A stretch of 8,776 nucleotides of DNA from Planctomycetota bacterium (lineage in GTDB: Bacteria > Planctomycetota > Phycisphaerae > Sedimentisphaerales > Anaerohalosphaeraceae), in contig JAAYQH010000508.1 of the NCBI GenBank assembly GCA_012519365.1, forward strand, positions 1 to 8,776, in the 5' to 3' direction. The translations under genes were made by a program, and so were the position numbers. Positions 1 to 5,556 of this stretch are shown here, in pieces. Each line of letters begins with the position of its first letter. Position 1 is the first letter of the stretch. The notes below the pieces were generated by a model. That model searched no databases. It was not told the DNA's origin and was given only the letters and a program-made list of their open reading frames with translations.

Positions 1-588
1 CAGCGGGAGGTGGGGCTTGCAGCGGGGGAGCCGCCGGCGACCAAAGGCTATTGTCCGAGTGTCTTTGCGGTGCTGCCGAAACTGATTGAGCGGCTCGGCT
101 GCAATGAGCATGGCAGCATCACAGGGATTTTGACGGTGCTGGCCGAGGGGGATGATTTGAATGATCCGGTCGCCGACAGCGCTCGTTCGCTGCTGGACGG
201 CCATATTGTGCTGTCGCGTAAACTGGCCGACCGCGGACATTATCCGGCGATCGATATCCTGCAAAGTGTCAGTCGGCTGATGAATACGGTCGCAACGGCC
301 GACCATCGCAAAGCGGCGCTGGCGCTGCGCGAGATTTACGCCATTTATGCAGATGCGGAAGATTTGATTTCCATCGGTGCGTTTGTGCCGGGCAGCAATA
401 AACGGATTGACGGAGCGATGGCCCTGATTGACCGGATTCGGCGGTTTTTGATTCAACCGGTTCGTCAGCGCAGCGCATTTGAACAAACCCTCAAAGAGCT
501 CGAAGGGATTGTGCGGGCATGGAACGAATTGCTGGGCGCCCCGGCTGCGCCGGCGTCAAAAAACACGCTTGATCGTGTGCGGCGGTGA
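1..588 (+). CDS. fliI: Flagellum-specific export ATPase FliI, C-terminal part (5' end outside window)
   Basis: The reading frame is open from base 1, so the N-terminal half, including the Walker A loop, lies upstream; 195 codons are visible. They match the C-terminal part of the F1-beta-like ATPase that energises flagellar type III export at the cytoplasmic face of the motor. Family blocks, numbered from the window edge: REVGLAAGEPPATKGY (2-17), then PSVFAVLPKLIERLG, GSIT..LTVLAEGDD (38-52), LDGHIVLSRKLADRGHYPAID (65-85) and the helical C-terminal domain ending near FEQTLKELEGIV (160-171). A short Ala/Pro-containing tail closes the protein. Full family members are about 430-450 aa, so a little under half is seen. 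fliJ follows after 12 nt, the usual pairing, since FliJ binds the FliI hexamer like the gamma subunit of F1. Confidence 0.96.
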   Translation, partial: QREVGLAAGEPPATKGYCPSVFAVLPKLIERLGCNEHGSITGILTVLAEGDDLNDPVADSARSLLDGHIVLSRKLADRGHYPAIDILQSVSRLMNTVATADHRKAALALREIYAIYADAEDLISIGAFVPGSNKRIDGAMALIDRIRRFLIQPVRQRSAFEQTLKELEGIVRAWNELLGAPAAPASKNTLDRVRR

Positions 589-600
589 GGGTAAGCGGCG

Positions 601-1053
601 ATGCAAAAGTTCCGATGGCGTTTGCATCGGTTGCTGGATGTGCGGCAAAAGCAGCATGAGGCGTTACGGGCCGAGTTAATCGCCCTGACCGAGCAGGCCG
701 CGGCACTGCGAGGGCGTATCCTGATGGAAAAAGCGATGCTGCGAAGCCGCTTGGCGGAGCTGCGGGCGTTGCCCGCGGAGCGGCGGCTCAGGCAGCAGCA
801 GGATTTTATGGCGCATATCTCGGCAGTGGACGGCCGGATCGCAGCGCTGGAACAGCAATTGAACGAATTGGAACAGAAGCGAAAAGAAAAAACCAAGGCG
901 GTCATGACGGCCCGAAAGTCATGTCGGATGCTGGAACGGCTTCGCGAAAACGCCGTTGAGGCCTATCAGCGCGGCGTGCGTGCCGAAGAGCGAAAACTTG
1001 AGGATGAAAGCACCACGGCTGCCGTGGCGCGTCGGATGCTGGAAATCAATTGA
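601..1053 (+). CDS. fliJ: Flagellar export protein FliJ
   Basis: A 150-aa, charged, almost wholly alpha-helical protein, the expected size and character of FliJ, the coiled-coil stalk that sits in the FliI ATPase ring, contacts FlhA and helps cycle export chaperones. It opens with the typical KFRWRLHRLLDVRQKQ block (residues 3-18) and ends with the conserved helix containing LERLRENAVEAYQRGVRAEE and a KLEDE segment (about 112-137). The start ATG has a GAGGG ribosome binding site at 587-591, overlapping the fliI stop, with a 9-nt spacer. Placement directly after fliI supports the call, because the primary sequence of FliJ is weakly conserved. It is followed after 30 nt by a MotE/YlxF-like gene, as in the Bacillus order fliI-fliJ-ylxF. 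Confidence 0.92.
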   Translation: MQKFRWRLHRLLDVRQKQHEALRAELIALTEQAAALRGRILMEKAMLRSRLAELRALPAERRLRQQQDFMAHISAVDGRIAALEQQLNELEQKRKEKTKAVMTARKSCRMLERLRENAVEAYQRGVRAEERKLEDESTTAAVARRMLEIN

Positions 1054-1083
1054 CCGGAGCCGTTGATAACGGAGTGTCGAAAT

Positions 1084-1278
1084 ATGAAAAAAACACAGGT
1101 GATTGTGATGGTGGGGGTGGGGGTGTTCAGTTTTGCGGCCAGTTTCGGGGTGAACTGGTTTAGACACCAAAAGGCTGCCCAGGCGGCGGTGGCGGAGTCC
1201 GACCCGCAGATGCCTGAAGCGGCCATCGATGGCCGTCGGCAGCCGGGTGTGGGCGGCTCTTTGGCCAATGCGGGGTGA
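1084..1278 (+). CDS. N-terminal membrane-anchor part of a MotE/YlxF-like protein, ended by an in-frame UGA
   Basis: A 64-codon frame starting at ATG 1084, with GGAG at 1071-1074 and a 9-nt spacer; a TTG at 1063 in the same frame is less likely. The start MKKTQ is followed by one hydrophobic segment, about residues 6-26 (VIVMVGVGVFSFAASFGVNWF), then a flexible Ala/Pro/Gly-rich stretch. This is the usual N-terminal anchor of the FliJ-linked MotE/YlxF family. The frame stops at UGA 1276-1278, but the same frame continues without another stop through the coiled coil and MgtE-N-like domain of 1303-1779. The full gene would be 231 codons, a normal family length. Either the gene is broken, or two polypeptides are made, or the UGA is read through, or the stop is a sequence error. 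As it stands the piece has an anchor and linker but no recognisable functional domain. Confidence 0.65.
   Translation: MKKTQVIVMVGVGVFSFAASFGVNWFRHQKAAQAAVAESDPQMPEAAIDGRRQPGVGGSLANAG
1220..1235 (+). repeat. 16-bp perfect palindrome inside the MotE-like linker
   Basis: CGGCCATCGATGGCCG is its own reverse complement, and could form a hairpin with a 6-bp GC-rich stem and the ATCG as a 4-nt loop. It lies in the poorly conserved linker coding region, 40 nt before the in-frame UGA. No T-tract follows, so it is not a terminator. It may be chance in GC-rich DNA, or a weak structural element. Confidence 0.4.
1276..1278 (+). other. In-frame UGA splitting the MotE/YlxF-like gene
   Basis: This TGA lies in the same frame as both the upstream anchor piece and the downstream coiled-coil piece, as codon 65 counted from ATG 1084. 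The next base is C (TGAC), a context known from E. coli work to terminate inefficiently. A single base change (for example CGA or GGA to TGA) would be enough to create it. UGA is also the normal final stop of fliI, fliJ, motA and the first motB here, so a reassigned code is excluded. Confidence 0.8.
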
Positions 1279-1302
1279 CTTTCAGAAAACATCGATGAAC
1301 AG

Positions 1303-1779
1303 GTGGGGTTGACCGAGCGGGAGTTGCAGAATTTGATTTATGACGTGCGCGAAAAAATACGTCAGAACCAGCAGCGCGAAAAAGAACTGGCCAAAGAGGC
1401 TGAACGGATTGAACTGGCCCGTCAGGGCTTGCAGGAGGATGTGGAGCGGCTCAATGAAATTGGCGCAACGCTTGATATGAAACTGTTGCGGCTCAAGGAA
1501 AAAGAAGACCAGCTTCAGCAGATGATAATTGATATTGAGAAGGCAGAGCGTACCAATATTGAGCGGTTGGCGGCCACGTATGACAAGATGGATCCGTCCC
1601 AGTCCGGCAAGATTATGATGAACATGGCCGCCAACAATCAGATGGCGGATGTGGTCAAGATTCTGTACTATATGAACGAACGGAACGCGGCTCGCGTGCT
1701 GGGCGAGATCGGCTCGACGCAGCCGGATGTGGCGGCCGCCCTGAGTTTGCAGCTCAAACGCGTGCGGCAAGGAGACTGA
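1303..1779 (+). CDS. Coiled-coil/MgtE-N-like part of a MotE/YlxF-family protein
   Basis: From GTG 1303 this codes for 158 aa, though frame homology extends back to the UGA at 1276. It begins LTERELQNLIYDVREKIRQ, followed by a long heptad-rich coiled coil (about residues 3-90, many E/K/R/Q). A C-terminal helical domain of the MgtE intracellular N-domain type follows, with signature TYDKMDPSQSGKIM (about 92-105) and KILYYMNERNAARVLGEI (about 119-136). Relatives include MotE, a periplasmic stator chaperone in Sinorhizobium, and Bacillus YlxF, encoded right after fliJ as here. No convincing ribosome binding site precedes GTG 1303; AGG at 1301-1303 overlaps it, and no in-frame ATG lies nearby. Expression would need re-initiation 25 nt after the UGA, or readthrough. 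Without the upstream anchor this piece would stay cytoplasmic. The stop is 4 nt before motA. Family assignment is firm; the exact start and functional state are not. Confidence 0.75.
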   Translation: MGLTERELQNLIYDVREKIRQNQQREKELAKEAERIELARQGLQEDVERLNEIGATLDMKLLRLKEKEDQLQQMIIDIEKAERTNIERLAATYDKMDPSQSGKIMMNMAANNQMADVVKILYYMNERNAARVLGEIGSTQPDVAAALSLQLKRVRQGD

Positions 1780-1783
1780 CCCG

Positions 1784-2554
1784 ATGGATATGGCAACAGT
1801 CATTGGTCTGATATTAGGCTTCTCGGTCATTATCGGCGCGATCGCCATGGGCGGCGGGGCGTTGATTTTTGTGCACGTGCCGTCGATGTGCATCGTGGTG
1901 GGGGGGATGCTGTGTTCGGTGCTGATTCATTTTTCGCTCAAGCAATTTTTGAGTATTTTCAACATCGTCAAAAAGACCTTTATGATCAAAGTGCCCAGTC
2001 CGAATGAGATTATTCGCCAGATGGTCAATTATGCGGCCATCAGTCGGCGCGACGGGGCGTTGGCCCTCGAAGAGCAGATCCGTCGGGTGGACAATCCGTT
2101 CCTGGTCAAAGGGCTGCAAATGCTGGTGGACGGTCAAGAGGAAGAAACGATTCGCGGGTTGATGGAGCTTGAGATAGACAACCTGCAGGAACGTCACGCC
2201 AACGGCAAAAAAATCCTGGAGTTTATGGGCGCTGCGGCTCCGGCGTTCGGGATGATCGGGACCCTGATCGGGCTGGTGCAGATGCTGCAAAACCTCAGCT
2301 CGCCGGATCAGATCGGTGCCGGCATGGCCGTTGCGCTGATTACAACATTTTACGGCTCGCTGTTGGCGAATCTGGTGTTTATCCCGCTGGCCGGCAAACT
2401 GGGAATGTATTCCAAGGCCGAGTCGCTGGCGATGGAGATGATTGTGGAAGGCATTTGCACCATCAGCCGCGGGGAAAATCCAACGGTGGTACGTGAGAAA
2501 ATGCAGGCGTTTATCTCGCCGGCACATCGTGAAGACATCAAGGCGACGATTTGA
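1784..2554 (+). CDS. motA: Flagellar motor stator protein MotA
   Basis: A 256-aa inner-membrane protein of the Bacillus/PomA-like MotA length. Together with MotB it forms the ion-conducting stator that drives rotor rotation. Four hydrophobic segments are visible at about 4-22, 33-52, 149-169 and 180-202, with the large cytoplasmic loop between TM2 and TM3. The loop carries the rotor-interface charges in ISRRDGALALEEQ (86-98; R88/R89 and E96/E97 correspond to the E. coli R90/E98 region). The TM3 motif AAPAFGMIGTLIGLV (151-165) with P153, and TM4 FIPLA with P201, are the conserved prolines. AAGGAG at 1769-1774 with a 9-nt spacer fixes ATG 1784; ATG 1790 is the alternative. Its TGA overlaps the ATG of the first motB by one base. 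Ion type (proton or sodium) cannot be decided from what I see. Confidence 0.97.
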   Translation: MDMATVIGLILGFSVIIGAIAMGGGALIFVHVPSMCIVVGGMLCSVLIHFSLKQFLSIFNIVKKTFMIKVPSPNEIIRQMVNYAAISRRDGALALEEQIRRVDNPFLVKGLQMLVDGQEEETIRGLMELEIDNLQERHANGKKILEFMGAAAPAFGMIGTLIGLVQMLQNLSSPDQIGAGMAVALITTFYGSLLANLVFIPLAGKLGMYSKAESLAMEMIVEGICTISRGENPTVVREKMQAFISPAHREDIKATI

Positions 2555-3216
2555 TGGCTCCGAGTTCCCGAAAAAAACCTGTTGAAGCGGATGACGGCGG
2601 CGGCGCGCCGGAATGGATGGTAACGTTTTGCGATTGTATGACGCTGCTGTTGACATTTTTTGTGCTGCTGCTGAGTTTCGCGACGTTTCATAAGGAGACC
2701 ATGCCGCGACTGGGCGTTTCGTTTTCTGAGGCGCTGCCGGCCCTCGGCCTGTCGCGCAATGAGCAAAGGGATTCGCTCTGGGATAAGATGAGCAGCGACG
2801 AGACCGTCCGCCAAAAAGAAGGCAGCGAAACGCGAACGTCGGATACGACCCAAAGCAGCAATTTTATGCGGGAAAAGCGTGCGCTGGATTTTCGAAATTT
2901 GAAGGTGTTTTCGGCCCCGTCGGAGGCGTTTTTTTGGGGGCGAGGGGCGGCGATTTCCAGCCAGGGCACGCAGGTGCTCGATGCCTTGGCGGTTTTTCTT
3001 CGCTTTCAGCCAGCGCGGGTGGTCATCAGCGAAAACGGGCCGGACGGCAATGTCGAGTTGGGATTGAGCCGGGCCGAGGCAGTCCTGAACTATCTGGTCG
3101 AACAAAAGGGGCTGGATCGGAGATATTTCAGTCTGACCGCATCGAGTATGATGCGTGAAAAAAGCACCCGGCGACAGATTGAAATCACGCTGCTGGACAG
3201 GAGCATCTACGAATGA
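2554..3216 (+). CDS. motB: MotB-type stator protein, first of two tandem copies
   Basis: 220 aa from ATG 2554, which overlaps the motA stop (TGATG); TTG 2551 is possible but less likely. A short cytoplasmic tail precedes the plug/TM region APEWMVTFCDCMTLLLTFF (18-36), and the hydrophobic run ends at about residue 43. D27 is the conserved ion-binding aspartate, unusually flanked by two cysteines (C26, C28). A variable Ser/Thr/charge-rich linker (about 50-115) leads to a short OmpA-like domain (about 118-215). LSRAEAVLNYLVEQKGL (171-187) is a good match to the helix that carries the peptidoglycan-contacting Arg, and STRRQIEITLL is the final strand. The usual TD motif before it is not recognisable (ISENGPDGN at 158-166), so peptidoglycan binding may be weak. 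Its TGA overlaps the next ATG by 4 nt, which implies coupled translation with the second copy. Confidence 0.93.
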   Translation: MAPSSRKKPVEADDGGGAPEWMVTFCDCMTLLLTFFVLLLSFATFHKETMPRLGVSFSEALPALGLSRNEQRDSLWDKMSSDETVRQKEGSETRTSDTTQSSNFMREKRALDFRNLKVFSAPSEAFFWGRGAAISSQGTQVLDALAVFLRFQPARVVISENGPDGNVELGLSRAEAVLNYLVEQKGLDRRYFSLTASSMMREKSTRRQIEITLLDRSIYE

Positions 3217-3944
3217 GCCGAAAAAAGCCGACCGCTGAACCCAAAGGCGGAGCGCCGGGGTATATCGTGACGTTTTCCGATATGATTACGTTGTTGCTGA
3301 CTTTTTTTGTGATGCTGCTGAGCATGGCCGAAAACCAGGTTGAAAAACACAAATTTGAGATTGGCATCAGTTCCTTTCGTCGGGCCATTGCGGATATGGG
3401 ATTGTCGGGCTTGTTGACCGATCGGGCGTTAAGTTCAACGTTCGATCATCCAAAGGTCTATTATCGAGTGGATGCCGGACAGGATGAGCCGCAGGATCGG
3501 TCGATTGACGCGCAAACAGAGATGCTGCGCCGGGTGTTGATGGATATTGAGCAGATGATGACGATATCCCCGTCGCAAATCACCGGCACGGCGAAAATTG
3601 CGTTTCCAATGGCGATTCGGTTTGCCCCGGGCCGATGGGAACTGGGTGCCGAAGGCTATAGCGAAGTGAAGAAAATGGTCGAGCAGCTCAAAACCAACTT
3701 TCCCGACCAGCGGCCGGCACTGTACGTCTTGGCGCTGGCTTCCGATGCGTCCTCATCGCAGCAGTGGTCGGTTTCGGCGCGGCGAGCGATGGCAGTTGCC
3801 CGCGTGGTGCGTGAACAGTTGACCGACCGGACGGATTGGCCAGTGTACTGCTGGGGCGCCGGCCCGGGCGGCCAGTGGGTTGGTCCCGAGGGGCTACTCA
3901 GCCCGGACACACAGATATTGATTACCGTCTTGACGGACAAATAG
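3213..3944 (+). CDS. motB: Second MotB-type stator protein, divergent tandem paralogue
   Basis: 243 aa from ATG 3213 (CAGGAG at 3198-3203, 9-nt spacer), starting inside the stop of the first motB (ATGA). It shares the same plan: basic N terminus, GGAPGYIVTFSDMITLLLTFF (12-32) with the ion-binding D23, a single TM to about residue 39, a periplasmic linker, and a C-terminal OmpA-like domain (about 128-242). In that domain ALASDASSSQQWSVSARRA (174-192) fits the TD...LS..RA peptidoglycan-binding pattern better than the first copy does. Outside the N-terminal TM block the two copies look quite different, so this is an old divergence and not a fresh duplication. MotB acts as a dimer in a MotA5B2 stator, so a hetero-dimer with the upstream copy, or alternative stators, are both possible. 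It ends at TAG 3942-3944; no gene follows closely. Confidence 0.9.
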   Translation: MSRKKPTAEPKGGAPGYIVTFSDMITLLLTFFVMLLSMAENQVEKHKFEIGISSFRRAIADMGLSGLLTDRALSSTFDHPKVYYRVDAGQDEPQDRSIDAQTEMLRRVLMDIEQMMTISPSQITGTAKIAFPMAIRFAPGRWELGAEGYSEVKKMVEQLKTNFPDQRPALYVLALASDASSSQQWSVSARRAMAVARVVREQLTDRTDWPVYCWGAGPGGQWVGPEGLLSPDTQILITVLTDK

Positions 3945-3997
3945 GCACAAATCGACAGCGAAGGTCAGGGCTCAGGGGAGATAAGATATTGAACACG

Positions 3998-4022
3998 CGC
4001 CCGGCCGGGCGTTTAAGTTTTT
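3998..4022 (+). terminator. Candidate Rho-independent terminator after the mot genes
   Basis: A perfect 14-bp palindrome, CGCCCGGCCGGGCG (3998-4011), is followed at once by TTTAAGTTTTT (4012-4022). As RNA it could form a short 5-bp all-GC stem with a GGCC loop, plus a G-U pair at the base, then an interrupted U-run. The stem is short and the U-run broken, so this may be a partial terminator. Its position 54 nt after the last mot gene and ahead of a promoter candidate suits a boundary between two transcription units. Confidence 0.5.
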
Positions 4023-4079
4023 GACGCTGCGGTGCGCTTGTTGCTGCGCATCAGACGGATTGGGGCGGATTTTTCGTTT

Positions 4080-4095
4080 GGGCATACCATTTGCA
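4080..4095 (+). promoter_or_regulatory. Candidate sigma-54 (-24/-12) promoter for fliO-flhB
   Basis: GGGCATACCATTTGCA matches the sigma-54 consensus TGGCAC-N5-TTGC(A/T): GG at 4081-4082 and GC at 4093-4094 have the exact required spacing, and CA after GG, TT before GC and A after it are all consensus. The mismatches are the first T (here G) and the C and G after GGCA. Transcription would start near 4107, giving a leader of about 86 nt before fliO. Sigma-54 control of flagellar basal-body genes is well known in Vibrio, Pseudomonas and Campylobacter. An activator would be needed; none is in the window. Confidence 0.6.
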
Positions 4096-4192
4096 CACCC
4101 TTCCGTCAACGAAAATGGGTTCCTCGGCTGCCCTGTGCGATGTGCATCAGTTTTTCCATGGCTGCCGTGTTACGATCGGGTAAGGATTGTTT

Positions 4193-4690
4193 ATGGTAAA
4201 AAAACGCATCTTCTTGCTGGTCGGTTTGCTGGTGCTGTCGCTGGCCGGGCAGGTACTGCTGCGGCCGTGTTTGGGAACGCCGCAACGGGCAAATGACATA
4301 TCATCGGCGTCCGCGGACGAACCGGCCCTGTCCGATGTGTCCCCGCCGCCGGCAGAGACGTCCCAATCACCCCCTGCGTTTGCCGATGATACCGAGTTGC
4401 TGCAGGGGCAATTGTGGAGACAGTTCTTTTATATGATCGGCTTTGTGGCACTGATCGGCGTGGGGGCGTGGCTGGTCTGTCGCAAGGTGTCCGGCGGTGC
4501 GGTTAGCGGCGGACGGGTGATTCGCATCGGCGAAACCGTCCGGCTGGGGCCGCGAAAGACGCTGCATTTGATTCGCATTGGCCCCAAAACGCTACTGGTG
4601 GCTGCTGCGGGGGAAAGTTTGTCTTTGCTGGCCGATGTCAGTAAGGAGGTCGCCGTTCTTGAGACGGTTGAGGACAACAGCGATGGCTAA
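4193..4690 (+). CDS. fliO: Flagellar biosynthesis protein FliO
   Basis: 165 aa from ATG 4193, chosen because AAGGA at 4182-4186 lies 6 nt upstream; an in-frame TTG at 4187 overlaps that site. FliO is a small membrane protein that helps the FliP ring of the export gate to assemble. An N-terminal hydrophobic segment (6-23, after basic VKKR) looks like a signal peptide or TM. A Pro/Ser/Ala-rich extracytoplasmic stretch (about 28-66) and a second TM (about 78-96, FFYMIGFVALIGVGAWLVC) follow. The cytoplasmic domain has GETVRLGPRKTLHLIRIG (113-130) and LLADVSKE, the family pattern of I..G..V.LGP.K.L.L. Membership rests on this domain and on the position before fliP, whose ATG it overlaps by 8 nt. 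It follows the sigma-54-like site and is probably the first gene of its transcript. Confidence 0.88.
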   Translation: MVKKRIFLLVGLLVLSLAGQVLLRPCLGTPQRANDISSASADEPALSDVSPPPAETSQSPPAFADDTELLQGQLWRQFFYMIGFVALIGVGAWLVCRKVSGGAVSGGRVIRIGETVRLGPRKTLHLIRIGPKTLLVAAAGESLSLLADVSKEVAVLETVEDNSDG

Positions 4691-5474
4691 GGGCTGGCTG
4701 CTGTGGGCGATGCCGGCCGTGGCGGTTCTGTTGTCAGGCGCAGCGGCCCTGGCTCAGACGCCGGTCGGTCATACGCTGCCGTCGGTGCCGGAGTTGTTGG
4801 ATGTGGTGGATAAGGCCACGACCGACCCGACGGGAAATACGCCGACCGAATGGAGCGCTCCGGTCAAGCTGGTCGTGTTGTTTACGCTGCTGGCGCTGCT
4901 GCCGAGTATTCTGGCGATGACCACCTCGTTTACGCGGATTGTGATTGTGCTGGGGTTTGTCCGGCGGGCGCTGGGCACGCAGAATATCCCGCCGAATACC
5001 GCGGTTTTGGGGCTGGCGTTGTTTTTGACACTCTTTACAATGGCTCCGACGCTGTCGCGCATTCAGGCAGAGGCGGTGCGGCCGTATCTGGATGAAGCGA
5101 TTGAATTTGAACAGGCCACCACAACGGTCAGTACCATTTTGAAAGAGTTTATGATTCGTCAGACCCGCAAAAGCGACATGGCGTTGTTTGTCTCGATTGC
5201 CAAGGTGCCAATGCCCGAGCAGGTCGGCGATCTGGGACTGCACATTGTCACCCCGGCGTTTATTATCAGCGAGTTTCGCACCGCCTTTGAAATAGGGTGT
5301 CTGATCTTTATTCCGTTTTTGCTGCTGGACCTGGTGATTGCCAGCGTCTTGCTCAGTGCCGGTATGATGATGCTGCCGCCGGTGATGATTTCGCTGCCGT
5401 TTAAGCTGATTTTGTTTATTTTGGTCGATGGCTGGGGGGTCCTGGCGCAGGGCCTGAGTTTGAGTTTCCGCTAA
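4683..5474 (+). CDS. fliP: Flagellar export gate protein FliP
   Basis: 263 aa from ATG 4683, with GAGGA at 4670-4674 and an 8-nt spacer. An ATG-less longer frame reaches back into fliO but would give no signal peptide. Residues 1-24 form a classic signal peptide ending AALA, as expected since FliP is one of the few gate proteins with a cleaved signal. The mature protein carries the family blocks LLALLPSILAMTTSFTRIVIVLGF (69-92), ALGTQNIPPN (96-105), FMIRQTRKSDMALF (156-169) and SEFRTAFEIGCLIFIPFLLLDLV (196-218). GMMMLPPVMISLPFKL (227-242) contains the methionine triplet (228-230) that gaskets the closed pore in the FliP5Q4R1 complex. Length is slightly above the usual 245 because of an acidic/Thr segment after the signal. 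An 82-nt gap precedes fliQ, relatively AT-rich, without a promoter I can recognise. Confidence 0.97.
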   Translation: MAKGWLLWAMPAVAVLLSGAAALAQTPVGHTLPSVPELLDVVDKATTDPTGNTPTEWSAPVKLVVLFTLLALLPSILAMTTSFTRIVIVLGFVRRALGTQNIPPNTAVLGLALFLTLFTMAPTLSRIQAEAVRPYLDEAIEFEQATTTVSTILKEFMIRQTRKSDMALFVSIAKVPMPEQVGDLGLHIVTPAFIISEFRTAFEIGCLIFIPFLLLDLVIASVLLSAGMMMLPPVMISLPFKLILFILVDGWGVLAQGLSLSFR

Positions 5475-5556
5475 GATAGTCTCGACGTTGGAACAGCCTG
5501 TATTGTGTTGCCTGTGTAGAAATTAGAGTTTTGGATCTTCATTGATAGGGTTCGTT

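Noticed and set aside
1107..1128. G-rich run coding the Val/Gly repeat in the MotE-like anchor, possible G-quadruplex
   Set aside because: Only two long G runs and one short one are present, and the codons are explained by a VGVGV membrane segment.
1276..1278. Alternative genetic code with UGA as a sense codon
   Set aside because: UGA ends fliI, fliJ, motA, the first motB and the kinase at the expected family lengths, and Trp is coded by TGG.
1276..1330. Selenocysteine insertion at the in-frame UGA
   Set aside because: I see no convincing bacterial SECIS-like stem-loop in the bases just after the UGA (only a weak GGT/ACC pairing), and a linker in a MotE-like protein has no known need for selenocysteine.
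1814..2656. 280-codon - strand frame opposite motA
   Set aside because: It is rich in His, Arg and Gln and lacks any family signature, as expected for an antisense shadow of a well-supported gene.
2929..2940. T7G5 homopolymer pair in the first motB as a phase-variation tract
   Set aside because: The runs are short for slippage-based switching, and the codons (Phe-Phe-Trp-Gly) fit the OmpA-like domain strand in frame.
4021..4296. 91-codon Cys-rich frame spanning the intergenic region and the start of fliO
   Set aside because: It runs out of frame over the fliO start, has no ribosome binding site, resembles no protein I know, and would cover the promoter and fliO start signals.
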